A stretch of DNA of 64,000 nt from Parelaphostrongylus tenuis (lineage: Eukaryota > Nematoda > Chromadorea > Rhabditida > Metastrongylidae), in assembly GCA_019055375.1 (NCBI GenBank), contig JAHQIW010005468.1, positions 1 through 64,000 of the forward strand, given 5' to 3'. A model generated the notes under the pieces. The model saw nothing but the letters and a program-made list of their open reading frames with translations, did no database searches and had not been told where the DNA came from. Shown here piece after piece: positions 1 through 11,180 of the stretch; position 1 is the first letter of the stretch, and each line of letters begins with the position of its first letter. The translations under genes were made by a program, and so were the position numbers.

Positions 1-600
1 AGTCTACGAAAAAATTTTTTTCCACCAAGAGAGGCCTCTATAAACTTGCGTATCTTTACAGATGCACGCCATTCGGAAAGGGTCGAACAACAGCAGCAGC
101 CGAAGCAACGCCATCAGCTGACGCTGAAATTTTTAACCGCAGTGGCTTCAGATACCGTAGCGGTTTCGCCTCAGGATCACCATGATTCAGGGAAATTCAA
201 GATAACAGCAAGACAAGACTCGATCACAAGGTTGTCATCACTATTACTATGGCGATCAAGAACACCTCAAAAAATATTCAAAGATCATTGCCGAGGACGA
301 GGACGGGGGTTAGCCCTTTGGAGACGATGAGGGCCTTTTGATACTCACCGCGCGACGTCAAATCTCATTCAGCCACTGAGAAGACGGCGTCGCGTCCCGT
401 GGAAAAGCAGGCACACAGCCAGACATGCAAACGCCGCCACTCTGATTGTCGCGCAAGCGACGGCGCGACGCCGCCTGCCTATCGACGCTGGTCTTCAAGG
501 GGTTAATACGACGAAACAAGACGAATGTAGGAAGCGCTGCGATCTGCCGCAGTAAACTGTGATGGCCGGGCAGTGTGAGGAAAAAAAATTTCTAATTTTA
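1..600. other. Left-edge segment, no supported gene
   Basis: The segment is richer in G+C than the rest of the window and contains CAG-like runs (about 91-106) and palindromic GC-rich stretches (about 360-480). A 94-codon open frame at 46-330 has no recognisable domain and I do not accept it as a gene. The segment could hold an upstream exon or promoter of a neighbouring gene, but nothing in it decides this. Confidence 0.3.
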
Positions 601-609
601 TTTGGTCTG

Positions 610-845
610 TCATCATCGTGCTTTTTTTCACTGTGGAGATCCCAGTACTTCTAGCAATCGATTCGTTTTTCCTCTTCTTCTTAAACGCCGTAGAATATGG
701 TTGAGCGAATCTCCTTGCAATCTCGAGGATAGTCCGGCTGTGGCGTTTCATAGGACGTTCGATGTTGAATGCCGGAGAGGGGGGGGGGGGGGTGGAACCC
801 GGCTCCACACGCGCCGCGACGAGCATCACAACCACTAAGCCACGG
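610..845 (-). repeat. tRNA-derived SINE, family 2
   Basis: Read on the minus strand the element starts with a tRNA-like head (GGC-GTGGCTTAGTGG-TTGTGATGCTCGTCG) followed by a body. The same head and body recur at 25496-25700 (+), 36165-36402 (-) and 49492-49645 (+). The body includes 'atcccagtacttctagca' on the plus strand, matching 'atccctgtacttctagca' near 36188. A run of 13 G at 780-792 lies inside this copy. The head and the multi-copy state point to a pol III SINE; the family name is mine. Confidence 0.65.
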
Positions 846-1067
846 CGCGCACGAAAATAGAAGAATATAGAAAAAGCGGGCAAAAGTGGTAATTTTGTGG
901 GAGAGAAGTTTTGATAGGGAAATACGGAAGACATAATAACTATTCAAAGGACCAATTCTTCATAAATCATGGCACTTGCCCATTTGGGTGTTTCATTTTT
1001 ACCGGTTTTTTTCGAACTCAGTTGGTGAAAGCTACAATAGGATATATCGAAGAAATAGTGGTAGCAA

Positions 1068-1155
1068 AGAGGTGGTATCGGTGGTGTAGTGGTAGTACGA
1101 GCACCTCGGTAAGAGTGCAACGCGGTTTCGACTTCCGTCCGGGGTTGAATCGTTT
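1068..1155 (+). repeat. tRNA-like SINE head (family 4)
   Basis: An A-box-like segment (TGGTGTAGTGGTAGTA) and a degenerate B-box (GGTTTCGACTTCC) are spaced as in a tRNA gene. Related sequences lie at 6205, 12841, 16735, 24205, 24500, 27530 and 38880. No intact cloverleaf can be drawn, so this is a tRNA-derived repeat rather than a functional tRNA. Confidence 0.5.
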
Positions 1156-1477
1156 GCAAGCCGCTCGACACTTCTGGCAATAAATTCCAAGGTATTCTTC
1201 TCTTCATCGACGAGAGGTTGTCAGCTGTGGGAGAAGGAATCGACAAAATAAAAGAAATCCTCAAATATTTAAAAATAGCGGAGGGAAGTGGGGGCGGGAG
1301 ACTCAGTGGCCCGCCAGGTGGTGGACGAGTTTCACTTAGCATGTTGTCATTGGCGCATTAGTCTCGATTGGTCCACGGAATCCTATTGTCCCTTAGAAAT
1401 AGTCCCAAACTATCGCAGGTAGCCCCAATATTTCCTTGGAGGTGGACTTCTTCTGCTCCAGGTAGCCCTCCAGAACA

Positions 1478-2136
1478 ATGATCCGTCGTGAAAATCGTCT
1501 TCGACGAGAGTATATCTATCGTAAAAGCTTGGAGGAAAAGCAACGTGCTATCGAGGAGAAACGAGAGAAAATCAGGGACGCTCTGGAAAATAACAAGTGA
1601 GTTTTTTTTCCTTTACGATTTTATCGACATTTTTAGAAATGAAGGCGATACACCTTGATCGATTCATCCATAAAAATCAGATCTGACCCGAACTAAAAGA
1701 AAACCCCAAGTCTCTGAGCAAATCAAGTTTAAAACCAAAGTTGTCTATCTTATCGATTGTTTTTAAGCCTCGTTATAAGCATTAAATATAGCCTATAAGA
1801 ATGCTCGAAGCCTTTTGTGGTTCCTACATCAGAGCCATACGTACCCTGCGAAGGTCTCGCCCACGCTGTCAGTGGCCCACGCCCCACCTTAAACCCTACT
1901 CTTTAGCGGGGATGCGGAGGCGTTGTTTTGGTGATGACACATGATATGGTGTTATAACCGTTTTTTTTTAGGAAGACTATGAATCAAGGTCAAGGTAAGT
2001 CTTTGCAGCTTACATATATTCATTATTAACTCCGTTTTCTTGCTGTATTCATGTACATACACATGAATGTTTATGTATATGCAGGTGTGCACATACATAT
2101 ATACATATATATACACACCCATATCTAAGTGCGTAC

Positions 2137-2184
<48 letters not shown>

Positions 2185-5100
2185 GCATATGTACACATAA
2201 TCTGACAATGTGTTTTGAGCCCTTCACGAGGTCTGTCATGGCATTTATACATTACAAAGCCCGTGTTTCGGACTTCCAACGTCATCAGTTGCGTAGTGCC
2301 TTTTCTCTCAATCAGTTCCTCGGGGATCTAGCCTTATATAGAGTATTCGGCGACAGCCTTAACACACCCGATATACGGTGAAACAGTTACCGTGGCGTTT
2401 TTCTAGAGTATCGAGTGCGACTGATTGTCACTGTGTAAGTGCCCTTAACACCACATGAAAGGCTCGAAAGACATTGTCAGATTATACTGTTCTGGAGCGA
2501 GGCTCCAAAATAGTCGATTGCAATGTTCCTCACATACATAGGTAAGTGTATTTATATTATTATTATTATATATATATATATATATTATTGAACATGTATA
2601 TGTATACATGTATATATATGTATATGTACATATATGTATACATGTATATTTGATTGCCGGAGAGTGTTAGGGGAAGCAGAGTGGGTGAGGGACAGGTGAT
2701 GGGGGATCGACTTTGCACCGAACATCATTAGCCACTCGGCCATTGGCCCCTCGTATATAGAGCGCATGTGGCGCAGTGGTTAGAGGTGCCCTGCGTCGCA
2801 TACGAGGTCACTGATTCGATCTCGCGCTCATGGCTCACCAAGCCATCCATCCCTCCGTGGTCGGTAAATTGGTACCATACAGGTCCCAGACTTGTCTGGG
2901 AGGATAAGCAGCACTGACTCGGTTCAGCGGTAGGCCACCGCGAGTCATTGTAAAGGCCAGATGTGCATTCAATCACCTCAAACGAAGTAAAAAATTGAAG
3001 TCGAATGCATGGCGCATCCCTCAGGGATTGATCAACGTCGAGAGCTTTATTCTTAGAGCTTTTATACATGTATATATATGCGCATATACATATGTATATA
3101 TATATACATATATATATATTATATCGCTCAATCGCTGAGAGATGGCCTGCATTCGTCATCAATTTTTAACTTCGTTTGAGGTGATTAAGTGCATATCTGG
3201 CCTTTACAATGACTCGCGGTGGCCTAGCGCTGAACCGAGTCAGTGCTGCTTATCTTGCCAGACTAGTCTGGTACCAATTTACCGACCTTAGAGGGACGTG
3301 TGGCTTAGTGAGCCATGAGCGCGAGATTGAACCTCCGGTCTTGTTTGCGGCGCTGAGCACCACTAACCACTGCGCCACGTGCTCTCCTGTACATATATAT
3401 ATATATATATTTATTTATTTATTTATTCATTTGCGTATATGTATATTTCAAAGGCTTAATTAAGCTTTTCACGAGGTTTAGTATTGCAACTTAGTGGCAT
3501 AAACACGTTTCGAAGTTTCAATACGTGATATTTCGCTTGACGAGCAAGCTGGCATCTTCCCCCCTTTATTACTTTTGGTATGGTGGCTTATGATACTGAT
3601 AAAGCGGGCGAAACCGTCGAAACGTGCGTATATCATTGAGGTGTAACTCAGAACCTCGTAAAAGGCTGAGGAAAAAGTCTTTGAAAATATATCACCTGTA
3701 TCACCTGTCGTCCCGTTGATCGTCGAGTGACTCGAGCGGGTACCAGCAACTCTTCCATTTTTCCCTATCGCGTGCAAGAGTAGCCCAGTGGGTCCTCCTT
3801 GCTCTAGGAATTCGCTGAGCATCATATCTTTCTTCCATCGCTTTCGTGAAGAAATCGGACCAACGGGTCAGTGGTCTTCCTTTAGAGCGCTTGACGTCCC
3901 GAGGGAACCAGTCGGTAACGGCTCTCGTCCATCGGTTGTCGTTGAAGCGCATCACGTGTCCGGCCCACCTTATTTTCGATATCCTGGCGTGTAGAACGGC
4001 GTCTCTGATTTTCGATCGTTGACGTAGGTCGGAAGTTCGGATCCTTTGTCTCATTTGCGAAATACGAGATACTCCTAGCATCGACCTTTCGACTGCGCGT
4101 TCGATAACGGCAAGTAATCTTTCATCCTGCTTACGTAGCGACCAGGTTTCTGCTGCATACGTTAGGGCAGGGATAATTGTCGAGTCGAAAAGGTGGGCAC
4201 GGAGTCGGATGTTCTTTGTCCTCTTCACTACATCTTCGATGCTCTTTAACGTTCCCCAAGCCGCTCGTTTCCTCCTGCTCAACTCTGGGGCTAGGTCGTT
4301 CATCATGTTGATTTCACGACCTAGATAGATGTAACTGGAGCATTCGGAAATTGTCGTTCCGTTGAGCGTGAATGGGGCATTAGAAACCCATCCGTTCCTC
4401 ATGAACATTGTTTTCGTTAGATTCAGTTGAAGACCGATCTTTCCACAGGCGTTATCGAAATCAGTCAACATTCGTTCCGCTTGGCTGATGTTTGGTGTTA
4501 TGAGAACGATATCGTCAGCAAAGCGAAGATGGTTTAATTGTCGACCGTCAATTTTCACTCCCATTTCGTCCCATTCTAATGTTCGCATGACGTTTTGTAG
4601 GGTGGCAGTGAATAGTTTTGGCGATATTGTATCGCCTTGTCGAACCCCTCTTCTTACGTCAATGGTGATATTGTTGTAGAATGGAGATATTTCGGTCGTG
4701 AAATCTTTATAAAGCTCACGAAGGATCATTATGTACCGAGTAGGGACGCCCTGGTTATCCAGAGCCTCTATAACCGCTTCTGTTTCCACTGAATCAAAGG
4801 CTTTTTTCAGATCGATGAAAGTGAGACAGAGTGGTTGTTTGTACTCTCGCGAAACTTCAATGAGTCTTGTGATCGTGTGGATGTGGTCCATGGTACTAAA
4901 TCCTTTTCTGAACCCTGCTTGTTCGCATGGCTGTCCTTCGTCCAGTGTTCTGTCAATCCTGTTCAGGATGACTCGAGTAAAGAGTTTATAGACAACGGAC
5001 AGCAAGCAGATTGGGCGATAATTGCCTATGTCGTGAAGGTCTCCCTTTTTGAACAACAATACGGTCTTGCTGGTTTTCCATTTAATAGGGACCTTGCATT

Positions 5101-8100
5101 CTGACAGGTAGCGAGTGAAGAGCCGAGCCAGGGTGTTGATGAGAACTGGCGGCAGGTTCTTCAGGTGTTCTGGTCTAATCCTGTCTGGACCGGGTGTTGT
5201 TCTGTTTTTTCACCGACGATATAGCATGTCGGATTTCGGAAGGAAGGACCGGTGGAACGACATATTCGTCCTCTTTCATTTATATGACGGTAAGAGAACA
5301 TGGCTAGCGAAGAGATCCGAGTAGTACTGGTGGATGATTTTCTCCATAGCCCTTCTGGAAGCTGTAAGTGTCCCGTCAGGGTATCGGAGTGCAATCATCT
5401 TGGTCTTATAGTTGGCGAAGCCTCGCTGGGCTTTGCGAATGCTCTTCCCAGCTTCTGCAGCTTCTGCCATAACTGCTGCTCTTCTCTCTTTAAGGTCTTC
5501 TTTTATCGCTTCTCTGCATCGTTTCGCAAGTTCGGACGTAAGGTTTCGGTTGCCTGCGGCTCGTGCGATTCCACGTTGACGTATCAGCTCGAGTGTCTGC
5601 GGAGACAAGCGTCTCTTCGTGACCTTAGGACTTTCGGCTTTTTTAGCGCCAACGTGAAGATATTAACGAGTCGATCGTATTCTTCGTCGATGTTGTCGAC
5701 AACGGTATCTTCCCAAGAGCCGACTAATGATTTGAATACATCCAAGTTTATGGTAGTTCTGGGACTTCGTTGTTTTGAATTTAGCGGCTTTCTCTCCTCT
5801 CCTCGAAAATCGGAACGTTGCGCGAAGGAGGCGATGGTCTGATCCCGTGTAGAACTTGGGAACAACAGCGACGTCGGTCAGGCAAAACCTTCGATTTACT
5901 ATGATGTGATGAAAATATATATATATATATATTATATATATATATATATATCATATTTGAAGATCCTGCGAGGTTTGAAATCGGTGGAATGAAAAGCAGT
6001 GTATTTAAATAGTTCTATCTGCCTTTATAGTACATTATTTTCCAGTAATATTCCTTGGTCATGAAGGCTCTAGTCAATGAGAGTAAATTCTTCCTTGATT
6101 ATTTTCCCAAGTCCTCAAGGACTTCTTATTCTGTTCCTCCTATAGGTTGTATCATGATGTTAGATTTGTATATCCAAAGATGCTGAGTATATATGCAAAA
6201 TTGCCGACCTCAGACGGGAGTTGAACCCGTGTTTTACCTGTGGGGGCGGCGTGTGTAACTACTACACCACCGAGGCCATCGTTCTGTTATCGAGATTCCT
6301 TCTGTGACATGAGCCATCGTATCTGTCAGGTTTCAACTCGCGCTCTGGGTCTATAGTTTTACGAATCTCTCAGTATTTTGGAATAAAGTTTTCTAAGTAT
6401 TTTTAGTAGATTATCAGTTGAAAGAAATCCTTAGCGTCTTTTTTTGCTTTGTACGAATATTTTCACATAGACGAAGCGGGGAGTCTCATAGAATAATGCT
6501 TTTCTAATGAGAAAATTCATTTTTTTTTCTTTAGGAAAATCGATAGCGCTCTGCGGAAAGATGCTGTGGAACTTGCCAAAGGGGCTGAATGGGGAGGCCA
6601 AGTAAGTTATTGAGTTGACGAGGAATTTCCCCGGATTTTTTCGTTTTTGTTGATTAGTTTTCATACATTTAAGTCTTTGTTTCTGCTAGCGCTCTTAGCA
6701 GCTTCTTGCGATTATTTTCATATATAACACTTGTACATTTGTTTCTAGGTGGAACTGGTCCGAGAGCAAAAGCGATTATTGATGCTAGACGAGTATTGTT
6801 TAGGTTCAGGTGCTGCTTTGGCATGCAGAAATACTTGTGTAGCATCGACGATGATTGTGGACTCGAGACAATTCCATTTTAAAACAAACATCCAGCTATT
6901 TTATATAGAAATGACCGCAGGAAGCTGCTCTAAGCGATAGTAGAAGCAAAAACGTAGATGTGTCAAAAATATCCAATAGAAACGAAAAAATCCGGGAAAT
7001 TCTTCAGCACCCCAATATATGGTTCTTTTATTGTTAATATCTTGGCTGTTATTGAAGCTGTAATAGTTACATTAGAAACGAATTTCAATTGAGTATAGAT
7101 CTTATCGATCGATGATGAGTATCGTTGGGCTGGTACAAAGGATCCGAAGATCGTCATCACTACTAGCCGAGATCCATCAAGCAAGTTGAAAACGTTTGTT
7201 AAGGTGATTCGTATTTCCTAATAATATGTTTTTTTCCAAAGTAATCTCCTTTCTTAAGTGTTATTTCCAACTTCAGGAAATGAATTGGTTTTCCCGAATG
7301 CGCAGAGATTAAACAGAGGACACTACGATGTCAAACAACTTGTTCAAGCTTGTCGAGCTAACGATGTTAGTTGAAACGAGGTTTTCTTTCTGCAGAAAAA
7401 AGCTGTTTCGTTACATTCCCGTCATCTCAAACCATTTTGTAGCCCTTTGAGGAAGGCCTTTTCCGCTATTCTCAGACTCTACGCGCACCGTTTTTCGCTT
7501 TATCCTCAGACTTTCAGTAATCGTTCGAGAAATTAAATCTCATTGATTTCGAGTACTATGCTTATCTCTCAAAGTCTATTTATTGCGCTATCGCGCGAAA
7601 ATCAAGTTGAGTTTTACACTTTGTAGGCAGTTTTCTTGGCTAATACAAGTGGATGTCGTTTACAACAGCCTGAGAATGTGATCTCATTTTCGCTGTCACA
7701 GTGCTTTAAGAGAGATTTTTTCAAAGAAAACTATAGTACTAGAATCGCCGAAATTTAAGCTATCGAATGTTTGCTAAAAGTCTGAAGAAAACGATAAAGG
7801 TTCCCTCCTACAAGGGTTAAAGAATGCTTCCGACTAATGGAATTGTACCGCTCTCTCTTTATCCCCTAGTGACTATGGTCTCGTAATTTCGCTAGGGTTT
7901 TTTTTTTATTCTGAATAAAGTAGACTTTTGAGTTACCTTAAAACCTCATAATTTTCTGAAATCTATCTCCCATGTTCTTTGTGCATGTGGGACTGTTGAG
8001 GGCTGTCATGTATATATCTAACTCAAGTGTAAAACAGTATTATTTTGCTCTCACGGCGCTTTATGAAGAATTTTTTGTAAAGCAAACACATTTTGAGAAT

Positions 8101-10974
8101 CAACGAGATTCAAGAAATTTAAGCTGACGAATGAGGTCTGAAATTCTATGAAAACCCAAGCACAGACGGCAGCCATGCAAAAAATGCGCGTCGAAGGTTA
8201 AACGTGGTTTTCTAAAGGCTGCTACAGCACACTAAAAAGGTCTTTCCAGAAACCAAGCACAATCATAGAATTGCAGTTTTCTGCGCTATCGAATGACATA
8301 TAAACGTTTAGTGGAAAAGCTCTGTTCAGCGAAAAGGGCATCAAACTATTTCGGGACGGAGTATATCGAAAAAAACGCACGAATTTCTGGAGGCCTTTCT
8401 CGCTGGTAAAAAAAATCCCCCTGGAAATTCAGTAACTATACGAGAGATCTAGTCTCGGCAATTTCAATAATGTGCTTGGTTTCTAGAAAGGCTTTTTTAT
8501 TGCGTTGTAGCAACATAATGAATATTATGTACCACATTCGCTTTGTTTTGCATCCTCGGGTGAGTGGGGTCTGTGGAGGCTTTTCACTAAGATTTTGGTA
8601 GTCATTCGACAGCTCAGTTCCCTGTGGTGCTGGGGTTAAAATCGGTTTTAAAGAGATTTTCACAGGGCGCTGTAATAGCGAAGAAGACTGCGTTTTGCAC
8701 TCGGATTTTCTTTGTACACAAGAGCTTCACATGCAGAAAAACCACATGGACATGTAGAGAAAATCATAGAGTATCAGGAAAATACGGGAAATCTAATGTT
8801 TTTCTTTTCAAAACAGAAGGAAACCTCAATTAAATAACGAAAATCGCATGACGCTTGAAAATCGTGCAGTGCAATCGATCAAGCGCCGTTTTGAAAGGGT
8901 GAAATATGTGTGTATTATATATTAGATACATAGCTAGGTGAGCCCTACAAGACGCGAGATGTGTGTTTTATTATGTGGATAGTCTTCTAGTCTCTTCTTA
9001 TCAGGTGACCGACTTTATCATGTTGACCGAAACACGAGGTAATCCCGATGGAATGGTCGTCTGTCACCTACCGTTTGGTCCAACGGCTTATTTCACTATG
9101 TCAAATGTGGTAATGCGACATGATATTCCTGAGAGAGAGCCAATGAGTGAGCAGTATCCTCACCTGATCTTCCATAACCTCGGAAGTCGCTTAGGACAAA
9201 GGGTGAGTTTGTATCTTGAGAGCCGAATGTCGTTAACAAGTTGTACACCTAAGAATGTTGAGCGGTATGCGCAACATTCTATCCCAAGCGGCAGTTGAAC
9301 TCGTGTTTTCACCCATACCGGGTGCGCCCTGGTTCAACTCCCGTCCGGGATCGAATGTTCTGCTTACCTTTAAACTTTCTTAGACGTAAATTTAGTACAC
9401 AATTACATCGCCAAGAAAGTGGTAAAAACAATTCAAGATTTAGCAATTAGTTTGTCCTTTGTGTCTTTTGGTTCTTCTCTATGCTTTTGACTTAACTGCA
9501 AGCTTGACATTATTTGCTCTTTTTTTTCCTGAGTGGCGAGTTTCCAAACTTTCTTAAACTGCATTCGTCAGAGTCTAACTGTGCAACAGATTTAAAGTTT
9601 TCAAATGCCCTGCATTCCCGAAACATTTTCAGTTTACATCGATTCTCAAGTATCTTTTTCCTGTTCCTAAGGAAAGCTCGAAAAGAGTGATCACATTCGC
9701 TAACAACGACGACTTTATATCGTTCCGACATCATACTTATTCAGTGAGTTGGCTCAAATCTTTCGATTAATGGCGGTTTTCCTGCACAACTGTGATCCCA
9801 GGGCACATTAAATTTTTCTCATTTTTAGTTAGTCAAAGGAGAAGTTGAACTGAAGGAAGTTGGGCCACGATTTGAATTAAGGCGTAAGTAGGGTCATGTT
9901 GCGTTTCCATTGCAAGACTTGGTCCTTTTCCGTCATCGGATCTCATTTTTTCGCATTTGAGAAGGCTCTTTCTGGTTCCTCTTCGGGCTTTTGTAATCGT
10001 TCGATAGCTCAAATCTAGGACATTTCAAACTACAGTTTTTCAAAGACCTTTAGAGTGCTGTAGCAGCAAGAATATAGTTGAGTCATCATTCGGAGTGCTC
10101 AAAGTGCTTTACTTGCACGGCTAAACTTTGTAGATATTTTTAAATCGTGAATCTAATTTTGATTCCGATAAAGTTTATAGAGCGCTTTAAGAGCGAAAGA
10201 ACATGACGTTCAACACTCGGAGTCGTTACTTTTCGCGATGGCTTGATTGATGGCGTAGCGCGATTCACATGTGACGCGCGGTTTCTATTATCTAGTTTAG
10301 AGTTTTTTCTCCGCTTTGAAAAAAAAGACTACATATGAAACGTTTGATTGTGGTACCTATCGATTTTTTCTACACGCTCATATACTCTTCTTGCATAGGT
10401 TTATGATGCTTAGGCTCAGGCTCAGTAGGGGTTTGTTTGACACTGTAAAATGAAAATGGAAAGCCTAAGCCTATGAAACAATATGACAGAGTTTCTTCTG
10501 CAATTGCAAAGATACCTAGGAATTTCCACAAAACGGAGAGAAGATTTTTGAGTAAAGAACGGAAATACACGCGATAACGCGCACCGCATGTGAAAGGCAA
10601 TCTTATTTTCACAGTCACAGCGCTGTAAGAAGTTCTTAAGAATACAAGATTCTTACTGAAATAACCATGATTTCAGCTTTCGACTGATATTAAGAGTTCA
10701 GTGGAAAATTGCTATACAATTTCAAAGCTCTAAAGAAAGGGCCTCGATAACGGAAAAGAACCCAAGAATTTCATAAGATGTGTTATTTCTAGTGATCGGA
10801 CCTAAATTTGTACAGACTTCTGAAGAATTCTTTTTAGCATACGCAATAAAATTGGGAACGCTGGAAAATATTGCTGCTGCAGAAGATGAATGGGTTCTAC
10901 GGGCATTTACGAACACTTCTAGGAAGCGACAATTATTGAGCAGTAAAGAGGACGAAAGTGAGGACGACGAATAA
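1478..10974 (+). CDS. imp-4: IMP4, U3 snoRNP / SSU processome Brix-domain protein
   Basis: IMP4 belongs to the U3 snoRNP and is needed for early 18S pre-rRNA cleavage in the nucleolus. Nine exons can be read: 1478-1596, 6535-6601, 6749-6792, 7099-7203, 7277-7365, 9005-9202, 9633-9743, 9829-9883 and 10838-10974. The start gives [20 protein letters not shown], the classic IMP4 N-terminus. Brix-domain landmarks follow: DDEYRWAG and [10 protein letters not shown] (exon 4), [14 protein letters not shown] (exon 5), [20 protein letters not shown] (exon 6), LFPVPK and [17 protein letters not shown] (exon 7), EVGPRFEL (exon 8), [16 protein letters not shown] and an acidic tail (exon 9). Length is about 308 aa, close to the family. 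Splice signals are canonical, but the joins of exons 3-4 and 4-5 are each one base short of frame: exon 5 GAAATGAATTGG needs one more base to give the expected K-E-M-x-L-V-F-P. AATAAA overlaps the stop at 10970. Identity is near certain; intactness is not. Confidence 0.93.
1803..1935 (+). repeat. Dispersed repeat also present near 58.1 kb
   Basis: The stretch with 'gagccatacgt', 'gtcagtggcccacgc' and 'aaaccctactcttta' recurs in diverged form at about 58097-58200 ('gagccatatgtcc', 'agtggctcacgc', 'aaaccctaccttatta'). It lies in IMP4 intron 1. I cannot assign it to a class. Confidence 0.4.
2100..2190. repeat. AT-rich dinucleotide microsatellite
   Basis: Tandem AT/TA with interspersed AC and GT steps. 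Similar tracts at 2565-2650 and 3062-3122 separate the repeats in IMP4 intron 1. Confidence 0.85.
2196..2495. mobile_element. Inverted hammerhead-bearing element, decayed
   Basis: The outer ends form an imperfect inverted repeat: 2196-2262 reads 'cataatctgacaatgtg' then 'gagcccttcacgaggt', and its inverse appears at about 2434-2493 ('catgaaaggctcg', 'gacattgtcagattat'). On the minus strand 2265-2288 carries CTGATGA, a 12-nt stem II remnant and GAAAC in hammerhead order. The right partner core ('gactgattgtcactg', about 2418) is decayed. The plan matches the better preserved elements at 42.7, 52.2 and 54.4 kb. Confidence 0.5.
2763..3055 (+). repeat. tRNA-derived SINE, family 1 (best copy)
   Basis: The head has an A-box-like TGGCGCAGTGGTTAGAGG and a B-box-like GATTCGATCTC. 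The body contains 'cggtaaattggtacca', 'ataagcagcactgactcgg', 'gagtcattgtaaaggcc' and ends near 'gagagctttattc'. Copies occur at 3170-3388 (-), 11181-11445 (+), 16258-16520 (+), 25230-25500 (-), 28535-28650 (-), 53600-53760 (-) and 62860-63135 (-). Confidence 0.8.
3062..3122. repeat. AT microsatellite at SINE 3' end
   Basis: Alternating TA tract with CATATG steps directly after the family 1 SINE. It may be an expanded tail of that SINE. Confidence 0.75.
3170..3388 (-). repeat. tRNA-derived SINE, family 1
   Basis: This is the inverted counterpart of the copy at 2763-3055: 'ggcctttacaatgactcgcg' near 3199, 'tcagtgctgcttatc' near 3239 and the head 'aaccactgcgccacgtg' near 3363. The two facing copies could pair in the IMP4 pre-mRNA. 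Confidence 0.8.
3455..3675. mobile_element. Inverted hammerhead-bearing element next to RTE 3' end
   Basis: The left end 'aagcttttcacgaggttt' (about 3462) is the inverse of 'acctcgtaaaaggct' (about 3654). A remnant of a left, minus-strand ribozyme (GTTTCGAAG near 3508) faces a right, plus-strand one at 3590-3636. The right end resembles that of the element at 56.3 kb ('cctcgtaaaagcctta'). The RTE 3' terminus begins directly after it. Confidence 0.55.
3590..3636 (+). ncRNA. Hammerhead ribozyme, core mutated
   Basis: Stem I pairs ATGATA (3590-3595) with TATCAT (3631-3636) perfectly. The core is CTGATAA (expected CTGANGA; the essential G is lost), followed by a stem II remnant and GAAAC at 3619-3623. 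Stem III is minimal (AC/GT around a 4-nt loop) and the predicted cleavage site is GTA^TAT after 3630. The architecture is convincing; activity is unlikely. Confidence 0.6.
3685..5915 (-). mobile_element. RTE-clade non-LTR retrotransposon, 5'-truncated
   Basis: A 452-codon frame (5059-3701) encodes most of a reverse transcriptase: [12 protein letters not shown] (first catalytic Asp, residue 83), [15 protein letters not shown] (residues 136-150) and the catalytic [13 protein letters not shown] (FADD at 180-183), then the RTE-type C-terminal region ([15 protein letters not shown]). Upstream, frameshifts near 5200 and 5590 separate earlier RT and linker pieces. At about 5820-5915 only the end of an apurinic-type endonuclease remains ([12 protein letters not shown], the SDH motif). 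The 5' break abuts an AT microsatellite. The 3' end carries tandem 'ggtgata' units (3692-3708) shared with copies at 22.9 and 62.1 kb. It lies antisense in IMP4 intron 1. The RT core could still fold, but the element cannot move on its own. Confidence 0.9.
5915..5952. repeat. AT microsatellite
   Basis: A nearly pure (AT)n tract at the 5' break of the RTE copy. Confidence 0.85.
6205..6280 (-). repeat. tRNA-like SINE head (family 4), well preserved
   Basis: The minus strand reads GGCCTCG-GTGGTGTAGTAGTTA ... GGGTTCAACTCCC-GTCTGAGGTC. The acceptor ends pair over seven positions with G-U wobbles, and the A and B boxes are clear. The anticodon arm does not fold well and there are many copies, so I call it a SINE head rather than a tRNA gene. 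It lies in IMP4 intron 1. Confidence 0.6.
7400..8900. repeat. Cluster of ~150-bp-unit repeats in IMP4 intron 5
   Basis: Diverged copies of the window's commonest repeat appear in both orientations. Typical words are 'cgctgtcacagtgcttta' (7694), 'ctcacggcgctttat' (8050), 'gctgctacagcac' (8218-8230) and 'gacagctcagtt' (8609). I see no coding exon here. Confidence 0.5.
9270..9352. repeat. tRNA-like repeat fragments
   Basis: Two B-box-like words in opposite orientation, 'gttgaactcgtg' (about 9295) and 'ggttcaactcccgtcc' (about 9332), mark fused fragments of the family 4 tRNA-like repeat in IMP4 intron 6. Confidence 0.4.
9990..10720. repeat. Repeat cluster in IMP4 intron 8 with short TTAGGC-like units
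   Basis: The segment contains the ~150-bp-unit repeat ('gagtgctgtagcagcaag' near 10050) and a segment shared with 32750-32850 ('gcgcggtttctattatctag'). Between 10410 and 10475 lie short telomere-like words in opposite orientation (TTAGGCTCAGGCTCAG and GCCTAAGCCTA). Confidence 0.4.
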
Positions 10975-11180
10975 AATCCAAATTGATTTGATAGTTTGTC
11001 AACTGATGCACAGTTACCATTCTTGTTGTTACCATTGTTATTGTTTTATGTTGATGTTTAAGAGTGTGGCTATGTATGTTTTGAAGACGAACATGAATTC
11101 ACGTCGACTTTTGTGTTCCACGAAAAAGCTGAATTCTATTGAGCGGGAGTCAAATTTTGTCTAGTTCAGTTTCAAAATTA

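Noticed and set aside
503..947. Overlapping antisense open frames of 78-143 codons
   Set aside because: They run through a family 2 SINE and a G13 homopolymer; the proline- and glycine-rich peptides are by-products of those repeats.
1952..2381. Open frames rich in Tyr, Ile and His
   Set aside because: These are translations of an AT/AC microsatellite and have no coding signal.
6205..6280. Functional tRNA gene
   Set aside because: A and B boxes and acceptor pairing are good, but the anticodon arm does not fold and at least seven related copies are scattered in the window; a SINE head explains it better.
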